A DNA stretch of 64,000 bases from Setomelanomma holmii (taxonomy: Eukaryota > Ascomycota > Dothideomycetes > Pleosporales > Phaeosphaeriaceae), in assembly GCA_010015745.1 (NCBI GenBank), contig ML978219.1, forward strand, positions 62,001 to 126,000. Reading direction: 5' to 3'. The translations under genes were made by a program, and so were the position numbers. The notes below the pieces were generated by a model. The model worked only from the letters and a program-made list of their open reading frames with translations. It was not told where the DNA came from and ran no database searches. Below are positions 9,661 through 21,689 of this stretch, one piece after another (the first letter of the stretch is position 1; each line of letters opens with the position of its first letter).

Positions 9661-10996
9661 ATGGCCGCGTACGACGACATGAACGGGTCGCGCTACCTCT
9701 CGTCGTCCATCTCGTCGCTGTCGGCGTCCCGGCAGCAGTCGTCGCAGATCGCCAAAGCCTACCGCCAGGCTGCTCAGCTGTTTCTCACGCGCCGCCTTCC
9801 AGAAGCCCTTTCGACGCTTGAGCCTATTATTACCCCTGCGCCAGCGGAAGACACCAACGGCAACGGCTACAATGGCGAGCAGCTGGTCGGACACGCTCCC
9901 GTGGCCACCGCGTCACGGGGTACACGGGTGAAGGTGTGGAGCTTCTACCTCACCTTTCTCAACTCGGTCGTTGAGCTGGGCGCCGAAGAGGGCAAGCACG
10001 CCTTTGGCAGTGCGCGGTGGAAGCAATTGGTCTCCAAGTGCCGCGACGGGAGTGTGTGGGAGGATGTGGTTCGGGACGGATATGCTGGGGTCGAGGGAGA
10101 CGTGGATGCGGATGTCGTGGTCAACCTGTGAGCACATACGATGCATTAGTTGAAGTGATGCTAACAGTAGAAGGGCGACTTTGCTCCTCACCCACTCGCC
10201 CTCGCAGCGCCTGAACCAGCAGAAGCTCGAAAACTACCTCTCCGCGACTGCCAACCCGACCTTCGACATTTCCTCCCACATGTCCTCGCCCTCCTACCTC
10301 CAGCGCCGCCCCAGCCAGCGCAGCACTCATGGCACCGACACGCCCCGCGATCTCAACACCCGCATTAAGCTGCTCGAGCTCTACACCCTGCACGTCCTGC
10401 CGCGCAACGAGGAATGGGACTACGCCCGCGAGTTCATCAGCATGTCCGAGGTTCTCGATGACGAGCGCAAGGAGGCTTTCCTGCTGGCCCTACACTCTCT
10501 CAAGGAAGAGAAGGAAGACGCCGAAGCACGTGAGGAAAAGCTACGCCAGCAGCAACAAGAACAAATGGAACAACATCGCAAGGAAACAGAAGCCCGCCGC
10601 CTCGAACAGTCTCGTGCCGAAGACGAACGCAGGAAACGTGAGGAAGCAAATCGAAGACAGCCCAGAGGCTCCGACGAACGCTTCCGCAAACCGCCGCCTG
10701 CACCGCCGTCTCGTACATCTCGCCAACAACCCGCCAAGAAACCCTCAACTCCACCGCCTGGCTTCTACAATCGCGCATCGACCATGTTTTCCTCGGTGCA
10801 AGCCTTGATATCGAATACGGCGCACCAAATGACTGCGAATCCCCTGGCTCTGTTCCGCACGTTTTTGTTCTTACTCGCATTTGTACTGGCGATTGGGAGA
10901 AGGGACTTGAGAGAGAGAATAATGAGGTTGATAAGGCAAGCGTGGGAGAAGGTTAGAGGCACTGTGGGCATGGGGGTCAAGGTTTCTTATATCTAG
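9661..10996 (+). CDS. PEX26: PEX26-like peroxisomal membrane peroxin
   Basis: Exons 9661-10127 and 10171-10996, predicted 430 aa. The ATG at 9661 is used because the upstream in-frame codon at 9649 is GTG. The N-terminal half has a tetratricopeptide-like helical layout (AKAYRQAAQLFLTRRLPEAL). The middle is a Gln/Glu/Arg-rich coiled coil (about residues 265-320), followed by a Pro/Ser-rich linker. A single hydrophobic segment near the C-terminus (TFLFLLAFVLAIG) is followed by basic residues, fitting a tail-anchored protein. Filamentous-fungal Pex26 has this architecture and recruits the Pex1-Pex6 AAA complex, which recycles the import receptor Pex5. The intron acceptor is a CAGTAG tandem, so position 10168 or 10171 could be used and would differ by one residue. 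The gene is divergent from the PARN-like gene. Confidence 0.78.
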
Positions 10997-13900
10997 TATG
11001 TCAAAGTGACAGTATCGCGAACACCGCGGATTTAATGCATTACTATGGGCACTTTTACCAGGCCACATGCTCTTCGAGGCGGTGTATTTGAAAATGCCCA
11101 GGCGCCTCGGCACCATGGTCCAGTTGTCGACAGAAGATTGTTACATTTGAATCGCGCTTTCGTTATGCGAGATCGAATGCTCTCCCACGACTTGTCAATG
11201 AGGCCGGGAGCAGCGAATCGGGTTTATACCTGCGTGCCACCTGCTGCTACTGCATCGGCACGGTTCACATGTATGCTTTGCGTATGTCTTCTTGACGCCC
11301 GATGGGACTCAGTGTATAAACACCGCTCGAATCACAAATGCAGATTCTTCCATTTATTTATTCGCCTTGTTTGTTCTACAGATCAAAGATTTGGGGACTT
11401 CGACCAATGTCTCTGTTCCGAGGACTCTCCAGAAAGATACCAAGGGAATGCTGAAGGTCCAATTCGACACCCCGTGAATACACTTGTTTCCGGGTGACTT
11501 GACATGCGTAACATTGTCGCAACGAGACAAACCATGCGCTCTTGGTTTGCCTGATTCAGACATCAGACTGATCTGGTAACTATTTGCCTTGACAGTAGTC
11601 AATAACTGATGATGACACAAGGCAAAGGGAAGCGAGGGTTTTGGTATTGTACACCGATACATGTCACTGAACAGTCCTGGACATGTTATGCAAGGCCCAG
11701 ATTTTGTCCAAGTAATTGACGGTCATATCTAAAACCTTGCCCTTCCTTCGCCCAACTTATACGAACATCACCTCTTTGCCTTTCTCGTCCCAATAGACGC
11801 TCAATGAATGCCCAATGTCCGCGTCGCTCGAAGCAGTACAGGACACCTGCGATCTGTGTTTCCAACCTGCGTGAAGCTCAAGCAATGTGCGAGAAACGAT
11901 AAACATGCAGGCTCATATTGTGCTCGAGGGCTGTCTTTGCTCTCGGATGCGCTTGATGTCAATAGGACCAGGAATGGAACATGTGTGAATCGTGTTGTAT
12001 TGGTTCTATGGAAGGAGCGAGCTATATACGAAGGCACGAGCTGGGTGCTAAGCCCAGAACGTACTAGCGCGAGGGGGAGGATGGGATGAAAATCTGGGGC
12101 AGAACACTAGAGGGCTACGGTATATCACCGTGCCTGACACTTGATGATATGCAGCGCATGTGCCCTCTAAGTACATCTTCTGTGGGCACGGAACAGGTTT
12201 GCGGTATCAATCTCTACCGAATCCTGACTCCCATCTTCACTCATCATGCGCTCGCCTCATTGAGATCCTCCGAAGAACTGGCGCATGTATCTTGCTCGGA
12301 AAGACCGCGCAGCTTGTGCCATGTCTTTCTCGGCACGCACTTTTGCCAGATTCGATTTCCGTAGGTATGAGAGAAGACTTGGCTACCACTTCGGGTTTTG
12401 CGGAGAACGGAAAAGGAGGGGAGAACATGTATCTGGTCATCTATATTTTGGAACATGGTCGCAGTCAACTGGACTTCTGAAGATGCATCACGCGGCGCTG
12501 GTGGAAGGAAAGTAGGGAGTGCTGCGAGGAAGGTGGAATTTGGACTTACAGGATTATGCTGACTATATGCGCCACATGACTTCGTGTTTGGGGTGCTAGG
12601 AACTGTCATACTTCGAATGCGCCTGTTCACGGGTATCAAGGTCTGTACGACCTCGTATAAATTGCTCTCCGTGCTCACTCAAAATCTACCTTGTCTACCA
12701 CTCTGCCTCGTGCAGGAGTCCCAAAATACGACCCGCGCTGATTGAGTCGAATCCGTTGTCTATAAGAAAGTGCAGCAGGGTTGCGATGCCCGTCAATGAC
12801 ATGTGAGCCAGCCATAGAAATTTTAGCAACAATAAAGCGGCCCCAATGATCAATCGACGAAGGGAGTGGTAGCAAGGACATAATTGACCGCCGACGCTTT
12901 TTCGAGACAAGGTCTCCATGTTTCCGGCATTTGGAGATATCGACTGCACTGCAGGGTGAGGAAGGAAGAAAGCGAGCTGGAAGCAAGAATCTATACCCCG
13001 CGGATCTAAAGTGTGGAGCTGCTTCTTGCCAGACCCCAGTGGCTTCAAGACCATGTACCTGTGTCAAGAGACTTTCGACTTCAAGAAAATCTGGCAACGT
13101 ACTGGAGAGATCCCCAAACTCATCGACGGAGATAAAATTGACCGTCGCGCCTGCTGATTTCTATCCTCCACTTCATTCATCCGGGTTGCCGAAAAAGGAC
13201 GACCGTACTCTGATGGCTTGGGTTTCAGGGACCTCGATGAGGTGATGAATGTCGCTGCACCTCATGAAGCAGCTACATTAATGCAATCTTGATCGGCAGG
13301 CAGTGAAGCAGGACTGAAGCACCGAAACACGCCTCGGAGTGAGACTGAAAACATGTGAACGATGACCTCATGCAGTGCAGCGCCAAAGCCTAGCGAATGA
13401 ACACATATTACTCCCTTTCACGGCACGCATCACGCATACGACACCTTGGACGAAGTGGAGTCGTTGGCGGTCGCGAACAGGTTCGCCTCAATCTTTCCCA
13501 CCACGCATTGGAACAAATATTACATCATCTTCGTTTCCTCCAAGCGTCTCAGCAATCCTCGACGTCTGTGTGACCGAAGGTCGAGGACAAAGAAGTAATG
13601 TACGTCTCTGATTTCCTTGATGCATGATATTCTGTGAGAAATAGTCTTGTATGGCAAAAAACACATACTGTCATGGATGATCAGGACGAGTAGAATTTGG
13701 AAGTGCCAGGAAGGGAGGAGAACATGCTCATCAAAGTCTGATGAATTTAGACATCTTGCCGTCGCCAGGAGACTTTGGACACTACCAGCGGCGACGTCGA
13801 GAAGTGATAAGGAGTCCGCAGTTCAGAAAGGAAGGAAACCTTTATACTATTCTGATCGCACAAAAAGCACATTGACCGCGCATTCGTCGATTTCGAAGCC

Positions 13901-16111
13901 ACTGTACGTCTCTCAAAGACAGACCCACGCATCCCACCGCTACCTATCGAGATATATAAAGTCCCCCTTTCGCGCAATCCAATTGTTCGTCATGACTTCG
14001 ACACTTCCACCCCTGAGGCAATCGAAAGCGAGGCTGCTGGTAACCATGTTTCTGTTTCTCGAAGCCCAGAAAGCATCTTCGCATGTTTTTGATGATTGCA
14101 GTGGAACGAAAGTGTATGACGTAACCGGAAGGCAGCAAGGACTTTGCTCCAAATTTATGACTTCAAAATAGCAGGCAGACCTCGGGAGCGTCGACTAACG
14201 GCAATTGGCTTCCTGAACATGTCCTCCTTTGTTAGTAAACTTGAACACTTGATCGAGGGCGCAAATTGATCCATTGACAAGTCCACGAGGAAAAGAGAAG
14301 TTTGTACCCTGCAAAGAGTCGAGTCCGAATTTGTCCCGCATTTCAAGCATGACCTCCAGTCGATGGCCATAATTGAGTCCTCCGCGCCTGCTAGAACTCA
14401 ATCATTACTTGCCTCGCCCGAGTAACCAACAACTCGAAAGTTGCTCATCGATAGCTTTCAGAGGTGTCTCGAAAAGCGCGACTATTTCCCGAATGTCTTT
14501 GTGCTTCGCGCGCGGACGGAATGGACGTGCTGTAGACGGGAAGCGACATAGAATTCGCCCATCTGGGGGACGTCAGAGCAGCAGCACGAGGATCAGTCTC
14601 TCGAAGTTTGGCTTTCTGGAGATTTTGTCGTAAGCCTGCCTTTTCGGCGCTTGTCCAAAAGTGTGCGATGAGGAAGCAACGAGGTGAGGTGGAGAAAGGA
14701 ACTTATATTATGGCAAGTATCTAGCTCACAAATCGCCATGTGAGCTGGGCTTGTGTATACAACTTCCAGTTGATGACTATGACTTCTCTGTAAGCCTCCC
14801 GAGGTCGGCTGAATCTGCCGTACCACGTCGCCCCTCGAGTGACCACATTCTATCCCGGCTCAAACCATGGTGTGTGTTCCGAAAAGCGCAAGACCATGCA
14901 TGAATGGCTCCAAGCGTCATGCAGAAATGATATACGGCATGATCTGGCGAAACCTCAGAGAACAGTCTGGAGCATCAACAACATGTTCTTCTCCGGTCTG
15001 TTTTCTGGACATGCTGCTCGTCACTGTGCCGATTCGGACACCTGCAACAGGTAGATGTTGAGGAGGGAACAAATTGAGGTAGTGGAAGATATTATACATA
15101 GCCGAAGATCGATTTCGAGATCGTACCTACATATTGAACGCGGCTTACATGTCTCGCATGCCAGCGGTGCACAAATCTTGCCTTTTTTCATACATTAATT
15201 TTCCGGAACACTCAAGTCTACCCTACAATTCCAAAGCAACAAGGACCTCCTTTAATGTGTGGAGGCTACAAAGACTTTCACGGTATCTTGATGCTGCCTG
15301 CAACAAGACGATCCTCTAGGATACGAAGTCTGGAGTTCGGTGCCATATGTCTTCCCATAAATCTGACGCAAATGTAGCCACGCGCAAAGTAAGCGCACGG
15401 AGCATGACTGAGCTGTTAACGAGTTTCGGAGTCATCAGACGAGCCCAAAAGCCTCTTGGAGCTCGAAGGCACAGATTCTTGGTGAGAGAAAGGAAGATAC
15501 TCTGTAGGAAAAAGATCCATACATCGACCACGAGGCGGGAGCGCGGCTGCCCAAAGGCTAGCCCAATGGATACATGAACCAATCTTTGACGCTGCAGAAC
15601 ACTTTGCGGTGCTGCTCAAAGTCTCGCATCTTCGCATTCCAGACTGCTTCGACTTCTCTTCACAAGACATGATTGACATTTTCAATTCGACTACTACATC
15701 ACCCATGTGCTGGTTTCCAAGATTTGAAATCAGCACTTCTATGGCTGGGAGACTCTGCCGACGAGATCATTGTTGGACAGAATGTACAGACACCTGTAAA
15801 GTCCGAAATTTACATGCGCGGAACTTATGAAGGCTCGCTCCGAAACTTTCTTGTACGCTCGTTACCGCATGACTGATAAAGCGCGTATCTTTTTGCGTGT
15901 GTTCGGACACCATGACTTGGAAATGCGAGCTTCTCAGACATGAAGAGCTTGTACCGTTTGTGTGGAGAGGAGAAGCATGAAGGGATAAAGGTCAAGGCAT
16001 GAGGATGGTTGCATTTCTACATAAACACGAAAATGTGCTGTTCTCGAAATGGTACAATCGAGTCGCATGTGCGACGTGGCCTCCGGGCTTCAATGATTGT
16101 ACACGAATTGT
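10997..16111. other. Five-kb stretch without a callable gene
   Basis: Many short frames occur on both strands, with none longer than about 175 codons and no domain I recognise. Between about 13.9 and 15.9 kb on the plus strand, long protein-like stretches can be read if isolated stops and frame changes are ignored (for example around 14160-14640 and 15500-15870). This would fit one or more heavily decayed genes. A TATATAAA at about 13952 has no gene assigned to it. I call nothing here. Confidence 0.4.
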
Positions 16112-16942
16112 TCACGTCTCCTTCCGCTTGCCGCCCAGTATCTTCCTCCTCTGTTTAATCATATACGTGTACATATTCCATGCCCCTACTCAACATTAGC
16201 CTTGTCTCGCGATCTAGATTTTGAAAATCCACTTACCAGGAACATACAACGACAGAAGAAACCAAAAGAGCGGTTTCAAAACCCACCATGCTTGTCCCGC
16301 AGGCTCAATCGCGCGAAACAGCAACCATCACTCCGACGCAATACCGATTGGGTAAAGTGGGTAGAATATCGTGTATCTATCATCATCGGCATAAGTTCAC
16401 CTCCATGCGCAGATTGTGAGGAAAGAGTATACATACCGCAGCCAACTCAGCCAGCCCGGACAGCGCCCATGCACGTTGAACGCAAGATACGCATACCGAA
16501 TCGCATCCGCGCAGCTCCACGCAAACACCAGCGTCTCGTACGCGTATGATGATGCAGTGTTGCTAGGGAAAGAGTACCATATCATCCAGACTTGAATGAC
16601 GCGGGTGGTCACCTGGATGAATGTTGTAGATACTGGTGACTTTACAAGGCCTAGACCAGTGTATCAGCTGGTTATTCTCTTATAGGTATAGATGAAGATG
16701 ATTAGAAGAATCGAAGTGAGTGGAATCTGTGAAGTATGGTTGGGGTCAGAGATACCAATCGCGGAGTGAATGATCTCGACAAGAGTTGCCGTCTGAATGC
16801 AGCGTGTATGTTGCTCAGTAGCGTCAAAAACTGCCGCTTTGCCATTTGAAAAATTGGAGATTGTGGCGTAAAGTACGGAAATCCACAGAGCGAAGAAGAG
16901 AGTGTTGTGAATGGTTAGGTAGAGCTTCCGGGGGCTTTGCAT
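16112..16942 (-). pseudogene. 3-hydroxyacyl-CoA dehydratase (PHS1/HACD family) with in-frame TGA
   Basis: Four exons (16942-16756, 16650-16437, 16376-16237, 16185-16112) with clean GT-AG borders read as a complete PHS1-like protein of about 204 codons. PHS1 is the ER membrane enzyme that dehydrates 3-hydroxyacyl-CoA in very-long-chain fatty-acid elongation. Seen are the N-terminal SPRKLYLTIHNTLFFALW, ATLVEIIHSAIG, GLVKSPVSTTFIQV, ADAIRYAYLAFN, LRYTIFYPLYPIGIASE and a basic C-terminal tail (MIKQRRK). The catalytic Tyr and Glu known from yeast Phs1 are present with the family spacing (Y-P-I-G-I-A-S-E). The next codon, 150, is TGA (16328-16330) where the family usually has Trp; after it the reading frame continues in register to the natural end. 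It is either a recently inactivated copy or a base-call error. Confidence 0.82.
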
Positions 16943-17963
16943 TCCGTGTTTGACTAGTGGTGGCCATATCGCGTGTCTAGTTGCTTGCGACTTGTGCTTG
17001 ATGAACGTAGTCAGCGATCTGATGTTCAACTTAGCCAGCGCAGAAGTAAGCATTGAAGTGACAGAATTTTGAGGTCTTGGACGTCCTCGGACAGAGGTGC
17101 CAAAGAGATTAAAAGGCCGAGGCTAAGGGCTCCACTCTGATTGGCGATTCAATATCTGGACTTGCATCGCATGTCGATGTTTGCCGTCATCAACGAACTT
17201 CATCAAGCATGGTGTTCTGCGCGTTCCTCTAGGGATTCTCGAGCTACCTAACGGTCGTGGACGTGAAGGTTGTGGTGCGAGTTTTCAACCAATCGGAGGG
17301 AAGCGTTTTCCATCTTCAGAGTGCAGGGAGACCATCAACAAGCAGGAGCAGGTCGTGAGACGAAAGGGGACATGCTCACATGACATCGTTTGAGCTCGTC
17401 GCCTAGTTCGGAGAGAAGCAGGCAGCGTGCACCATAGATGGTTAAGCAGCCGCGACTAGAACACGCTAGTGCACTAGCGCCATTCTTATGGCACGAAATA
17501 CCCCCCTTCCAACTCCCGAAAGCTGTACTTATGCCATGCGGAACTCCATCTTGTAAGCAAGCCAGTCAATATCTGGCATACTGTTACGTACATGGAGGCT
17601 CTTAGAGTAATGAAGCTCTTTCGCTTGTATGGAGTTTGAGTAACATGACACCTCAGGGTCTTGGAGGCCATCATGCTTCAAAGCAGAGACGAGAAAGGTT
17701 ACACAAGGAGATCAAAGGATGTGAAGTTATACGAGCCCGAGTTAGGGCCAACCTGCTCACCAAGCCGTACGCCAAAGGACTGAAGTCCACTTGCATGAGA
17801 ACTGGCTAGAGCACAGTCAGCTTACCCAACCGTGCAGCATACTAGACGTTGCAGAAGTATAACTATAGAAGAGCCAACCAATCTTCGAGCCTCGTGCATT
17901 GGATTGAGAACAAATTATAACGAATCATACTATAACGACGCAACTCGAGAACCGGACGTGACC
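16943..17963. other. Intergenic region
   Basis: About 1 kb between divergent starts of the PHS1-like and nitroreductase-like genes. Short frames only. No motif or repeat stood out. Confidence 0.4.
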
Positions 17964-18780
17964 ATGGCATCAACCACCTCATTCCTCAACGCTGTCGCGA
18001 TTCGCCGTTCCGTCTACAATCTCAAGAACTCTTCTCCAATATCGCAAGCCCGGATTCAAGAGATAGTGCATGAAGCGGTCAAGTACTGCCCTTCCGCATG
18101 TAAGGCTCATAATGATCACAGGCACCATAAATATAACCATTCTCTTCCGTCGTCTTCCGTTCGAGCGTATTCGAGACTTCTTCCCTGACTATCCACAGTC
18201 AATATCCGCAGCACCCGCTGTATCATCCTCTTTGGCGCCTCCACACCGCACTCTGGGACCACGCCAAAGTTGTGACGCCAACTACGTTCCCAAAAGAAGT
18301 TTATGATCTGCTGGTCCCTCGAATTGAGCTTTTCCGAGCTGCTTACGGGATCGTAAGGGCTCATCGCTACATATGATGCATCTCAAAACACGTCTGACCA
18401 GCCTAGGTCCTATTCTTCGACGACCCATCCACCATCTCTAACGTCCCACTCGTCTTTCACCCATTCTTCACCCAGTACCCTGAGATTCATGACCATGCAG
18501 CTGGCATGTTGCAATTCGTAGTCTGGACGGCGCTAGCGGCGGAAGGACTAGGCTGTAACTTGCAGCACTATCAGCCAGGCATTACGCCGTGGGTGAAAGA
18601 GAAGTTGTCAGTGTCGTGGTGGGATTTTAGAGGTTACGTGCTGATTCGAACAGTGATGTGCCCGAGCACTGGAAGTTGACAGCACAGTTGGTGTTTGGGG
18701 AGATTGTGGAAGGACCAGGACCAGAGAAGGAGAGAACGGGATTGGATGAGGCTGTGAAGGTCTTTGGAGGCAAGGAGTGA
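17964..18780 (+). pseudogene. Nitroreductase-family protein with one frameshift
   Basis: Four exons (17964-18099, 18199-18352, 18407-18606, 18654-18780) reconstruct a fungal nitroreductase-like flavoprotein of about 205 residues. The start MASTTSFLNAVAIRRSVYNL carries the family's RRS(V/I)Y substrate/FMN-phosphate motif. Exon 2 has FNIRSTRCIILFGAS. Exon 3 has VLFFDDPSTI and TALAAEGLGCNLQHYQPGI, and exon 4 ends GLDEAVKVFGGKE. All splice phases agree only if one base is restored in exon 2 near 18240. Upstream the frame reads through GAS, while downstream HTALWDHAKVVTP is in the next frame, at a CTCCAC tract where CTCCCAC would keep frame. The family uses FMN and NAD(P)H to reduce nitro compounds and quinones; the fungal subgroup's physiological substrate is unclear. 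Confidence 0.78.
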
Positions 18781-19582
18781 AAGGCCATCGATTGATTATG
18801 AATGGCGGCGATCATGCAGGCACAGGCGTCGAGCTGGCCGAGGTCGATTGAGCCAAAATCGGTTGAAGCATCATCCTCTTTATGGTCGCATAGTGCGGGT
18901 GACGTGCCTATAAGTAATCTTATGATGATCAGGTTCAATTGCAGATGATTTGTAAAAGGTCTTGTGAAAGGGTCGCGCCGCTGCGACATGTCGCAAAATC
19001 ACGTTCGTGTTAAGCGGCGCCCGTCGTTATTAACAATGAGGCGGAGCTTCGCCAGGCTGCCGCAGCCATGTTTGCAACACCAAGAACACCCTGGTCAGCT
19101 CGAAGGCGATACGAATCATTGACTGAACAGTGGGAAGATCTCCCAGGTGAGATGGTCTCAGAGCATACAATGGACATATGATTTGGCGCCGAATCAGGCG
19201 GTTGTTTGCTTATCGCGTATAGAGGCCGTGGTTGCTGAATCGCGCGTTATGGTCCCCTCCTCTCAAACTGGTCGCGAAGGCTGCGTGGAGGCTTCGTGAA
19301 CATTCCTCGTGTTTGTGTGAAAGAGCGCTCTCGTTCGCACACGTACCGCTCACATTGCTGCGACAGTGGCAAGGCTGCCTTGTCGCAAGTGAATGTACAG
19401 CCGGCGAGTGGTGGCGGTGTTGTGTCAGCGGATGGTCATGAAACTTGCTCACGGAGCCACGCATCCACCGAATCCGATGACGTCGACCGATCTACAAATG
19501 CACCTTCTGCCCACCTCATAATACTCCCTGTTTCGATCCTATCACAACAGACCACTTACAGACTACTTGCAAACACATCACA
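18781..19582. other. Intergenic region
   Basis: About 800 bp upstream of the RING gene. No credible coding frame or repeat was found. Confidence 0.4.
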
Positions 19583-20011
19583 ATGCTAGAGCTCACTATT
19601 CCCGCCTCGCCTACGCGCAACGCCTACATTAATGAACAGCTCACGCCATCGCCCGCTTCGGACGAGAAAGCATGCCCTATTTGCTATGGCGACTGGAACG
19701 CCGATAAGGAGCCCATCATTCGATCGCACTGCAACCACACTTTTCATCGCGAGTGCTTCATCGCGTGGCTCGGCAAAGAAGACATCAACAGCGCCAACTC
19801 GTGCCCCAGCTGTCGCGCAGTGTGCTTCCCAAAAGTCGAGCACAAGAAAGAGACGGGATTGACTCTGGACATGTCATTTCTGTTCAACACCATGCGATCG
19901 GAATATGTCACGCGACTACCAGCACCTTCAGATCATCGCGTGAAGAGGGTGGTCGTTAGTGATGATGAGATGATGCGCATGGCGTTTGGAGATGATCTGG
20001 ATACGGATTGA
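19583..20011 (+). CDS. Small RING-H2 zinc-finger protein
   Basis: A single exon of 142 aa from ATG 19583. A C3H2C3 RING-H2 finger occupies residues 31-77: C31-x2-C34, C50-x-H52, H55-x2-C58, then C74-x2-C77 (the segment HCNHTFHRECFIAW is diagnostic). All eight zinc ligands are present. RING-H2 proteins act as E3 ubiquitin ligases by binding an E2. No transmembrane segment is visible, so this one is probably soluble. The C-terminus is short and acidic (MAFGDDLDTD). No partner gene is obvious nearby. The E3 role is a family inference. Confidence 0.85.
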   Translation: MLELTIPASPTRNAYINEQLTPSPASDEKACPICYGDWNADKEPIIRSHCNHTFHRECFIAWLGKEDINSANSCPSCRAVCFPKVEHKKETGLTLDMSFLFNTMRSEYVTRLPAPSDHRVKRVVVSDDEMMRMAFGDDLDTD

Positions 20012-20567
20012 AGATGTTACATGTCATCCCTCGAAACGACAGTTACCAGCCATGAAATAACCTCGACGACCATCCAACCTCCTTGCAAAGCGTGAAAGAC
20101 TAGATACTTCATATGACTTGAGAACGCTTTGGAGGTCAGTCGCTCGGACTATCTCAGGCCCGCCACACACCACGTCAAAGTGGTGCGAGGAGCACCACGT
20201 ACGCACGAGGCAAACCCATCTGAGCCATTCAGTACCACCTGAGATTTGGAGGAGATACATTCCTCCTGAGAAGGCTCTCACGTTGCGCGCAATATGGCCA
20301 TTGACGCGATCCACGATATCTTACGACGGGTACGACCACGAGAAAAAGGGCGCGCAATGAGAACGACAAGAATGACTTTTATGGAGATTTATTCTGGATA
20401 GACCCAACCTTTATGATTCTCGAGGTGACTTGTTAGCACTTAATTACATCAACATCACTTTCGGCATTCCGCCATGTCAGATTTCACTTTTTCATCATGA
20501 TTAAGAATTCTTGATTCAAGCATCCACAACGGAGACCCAAGTCAAGCTGCCTTTATGCTTTCACCTC
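20012..20567. other. Intergenic region between convergent genes
   Basis: Lies between the stops of the RING gene and the CCCH gene. It holds only short frames and a moderately AT-rich tract near 20400-20520 that may contain the 3' ends of both transcripts. Confidence 0.4.
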
Positions 20568-21689
20568 TTACTGCGCGTCCGTCTTCCCTACACCTTTGAC
20601 CCTCATACCTGGCTCGCGAGAGCCTCCGCGCCCACGACCCCGTCCGCGCCCATGTCCACATCCCCTGCCGCGCTGCGGTCGTCCACGCGCACTACGCTCA
20701 TTCTCAGCATGACTAACCTTTACCCTCTTCGCACCTGCATCATCACTATGATCCCTTCCACGCTTTCCCAGAACGTGCACTTTCGGCCCCGTCGGCGCCT
20801 TGTGAGGCACGCCAACAATACCGTCCTCCCATGTCGCACTCTTGAAATCATCCCAATGCTTAAACGCGCATTTCCGACCATTCGGACACATCATTCGCTT
20901 ATCACTAGACGTGCATTTTTTACCCTCCTTTTCGTGGCTGAACTCGCAACGTGAGCCCCCGCTGCAGCCTTGTGGGGTGTTGACATAAACGCATAGCTTC
21001 ATGGACCTGGATTTCGATGGGTACGTTGCTGTAGTTGCGGCCGCGGTGCTGGTCGCAATGAGCTCAGTCGTGGTGGACTTCTCGATCGCTGTATCTTTCT
21101 GGGCCTCAGTACTTGCGATGGAGACCTCCTCGGGAGCGCCGTTGGAGTTTTCAATCCCCTTGACCTTCCAGATAACCTCGTACGTAAACCCGTTCTGGCT
21201 CACGTCCACGGTCACCGTGTTTTCAACATCGTTAAGGCCCAGAGCCGTTGCGAGCTCGGGATTCTTGGTGAGCAATGCTGTGGTACCCCAGATCATGGCG
21301 TATTTGGCATGCTCGTACATAGTGTTGCTCGCCTCGGTGGCTTCTTCGGGAAACGTGACTGCTTGGTCCTCATGTGTGTCTGGGGCAGCGATAACCACTT
21401 CGAGATTGATGTCTCGGTGTTCGTTCTTTACGTCTGCTGTGCCGATGGGCACATCAAGGTCGTCATCGTCGTAGTCGATCAAGTCTTCCTCGTGCTCCAC
21501 CACCGTGGTGATGATGGTAGAGGGATCATTCGTGGGCATGGTCGCCTCCTCTTCTATCGGAGCAGCCGTTTCGGTAGATACTGGAGCTGCTAGTATAGTC
21601 TCCGGGATGCTGTCGCTTATTGATTTGGTGTTTGTGATCTCCTTGAAGGTCTGAGAGCTGAGAGTGTTGGATCGCGTTTTCCTGGCCAT
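20568..21689 (-). CDS. Protein with two CCCH zinc fingers and RGG tail
   Basis: A single exon of 373 aa starting at ATG 21689. The N-terminal half is acidic and low-complexity. Two tandem fingers follow in the C-terminal third, both with C-x8-C-x5-C-x3-H spacing: CVYVNTPQGCSGGSRCEFSH and CTSSDKRMMCPNGRKCAFKH. This spacing is typical of RNA-binding CCCH proteins. The C-terminus is a glycine/arginine tract (GRGCGHGRGRGRGRGG), also common in RNA-binding proteins and a usual site of arginine methylation. A role in mRNA metabolism is likely, but I do not recognise a named orthologue. The gene converges with the RING gene. Confidence 0.8.
   Translation of the reverse strand: MARKTRSNTLSSQTFKEITNTKSISDSIPETILAAPVSTETAAPIEEEATMPTNDPSTIITTVVEHEEDLIDYDDDDLDVPIGTADVKNEHRDINLEVVIAAPDTHEDQAVTFPEEATEASNTMYEHAKYAMIWGTTALLTKNPELATALGLNDVENTVTVDVSQNGFTYEVIWKVKGIENSNGAPEEVSIASTEAQKDTAIEKSTTTELIATSTAAATTATYPSKSRSMKLCVYVNTPQGCSGGSRCEFSHEKEGKKCTSSDKRMMCPNGRKCAFKHWDDFKSATWEDGIVGVPHKAPTGPKVHVLGKRGRDHSDDAGAKRVKVSHAENERSARGRPQRGRGCGHGRGRGRGRGGSREPGMRVKGVGKTDAQ

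Noticed and set aside
16328..16330. Stop-codon reassignment to explain the many in-frame stops
   Set aside because: TAA, TAG and TGA all occur as internal stops and all three also end intact genes here, so a variant code is not supported.
20511..21474. Long plus-strand ORFs opposite the CCCH gene
   Set aside because: Antisense shadows of a gene with clear CCCH motifs and an RGG tail.
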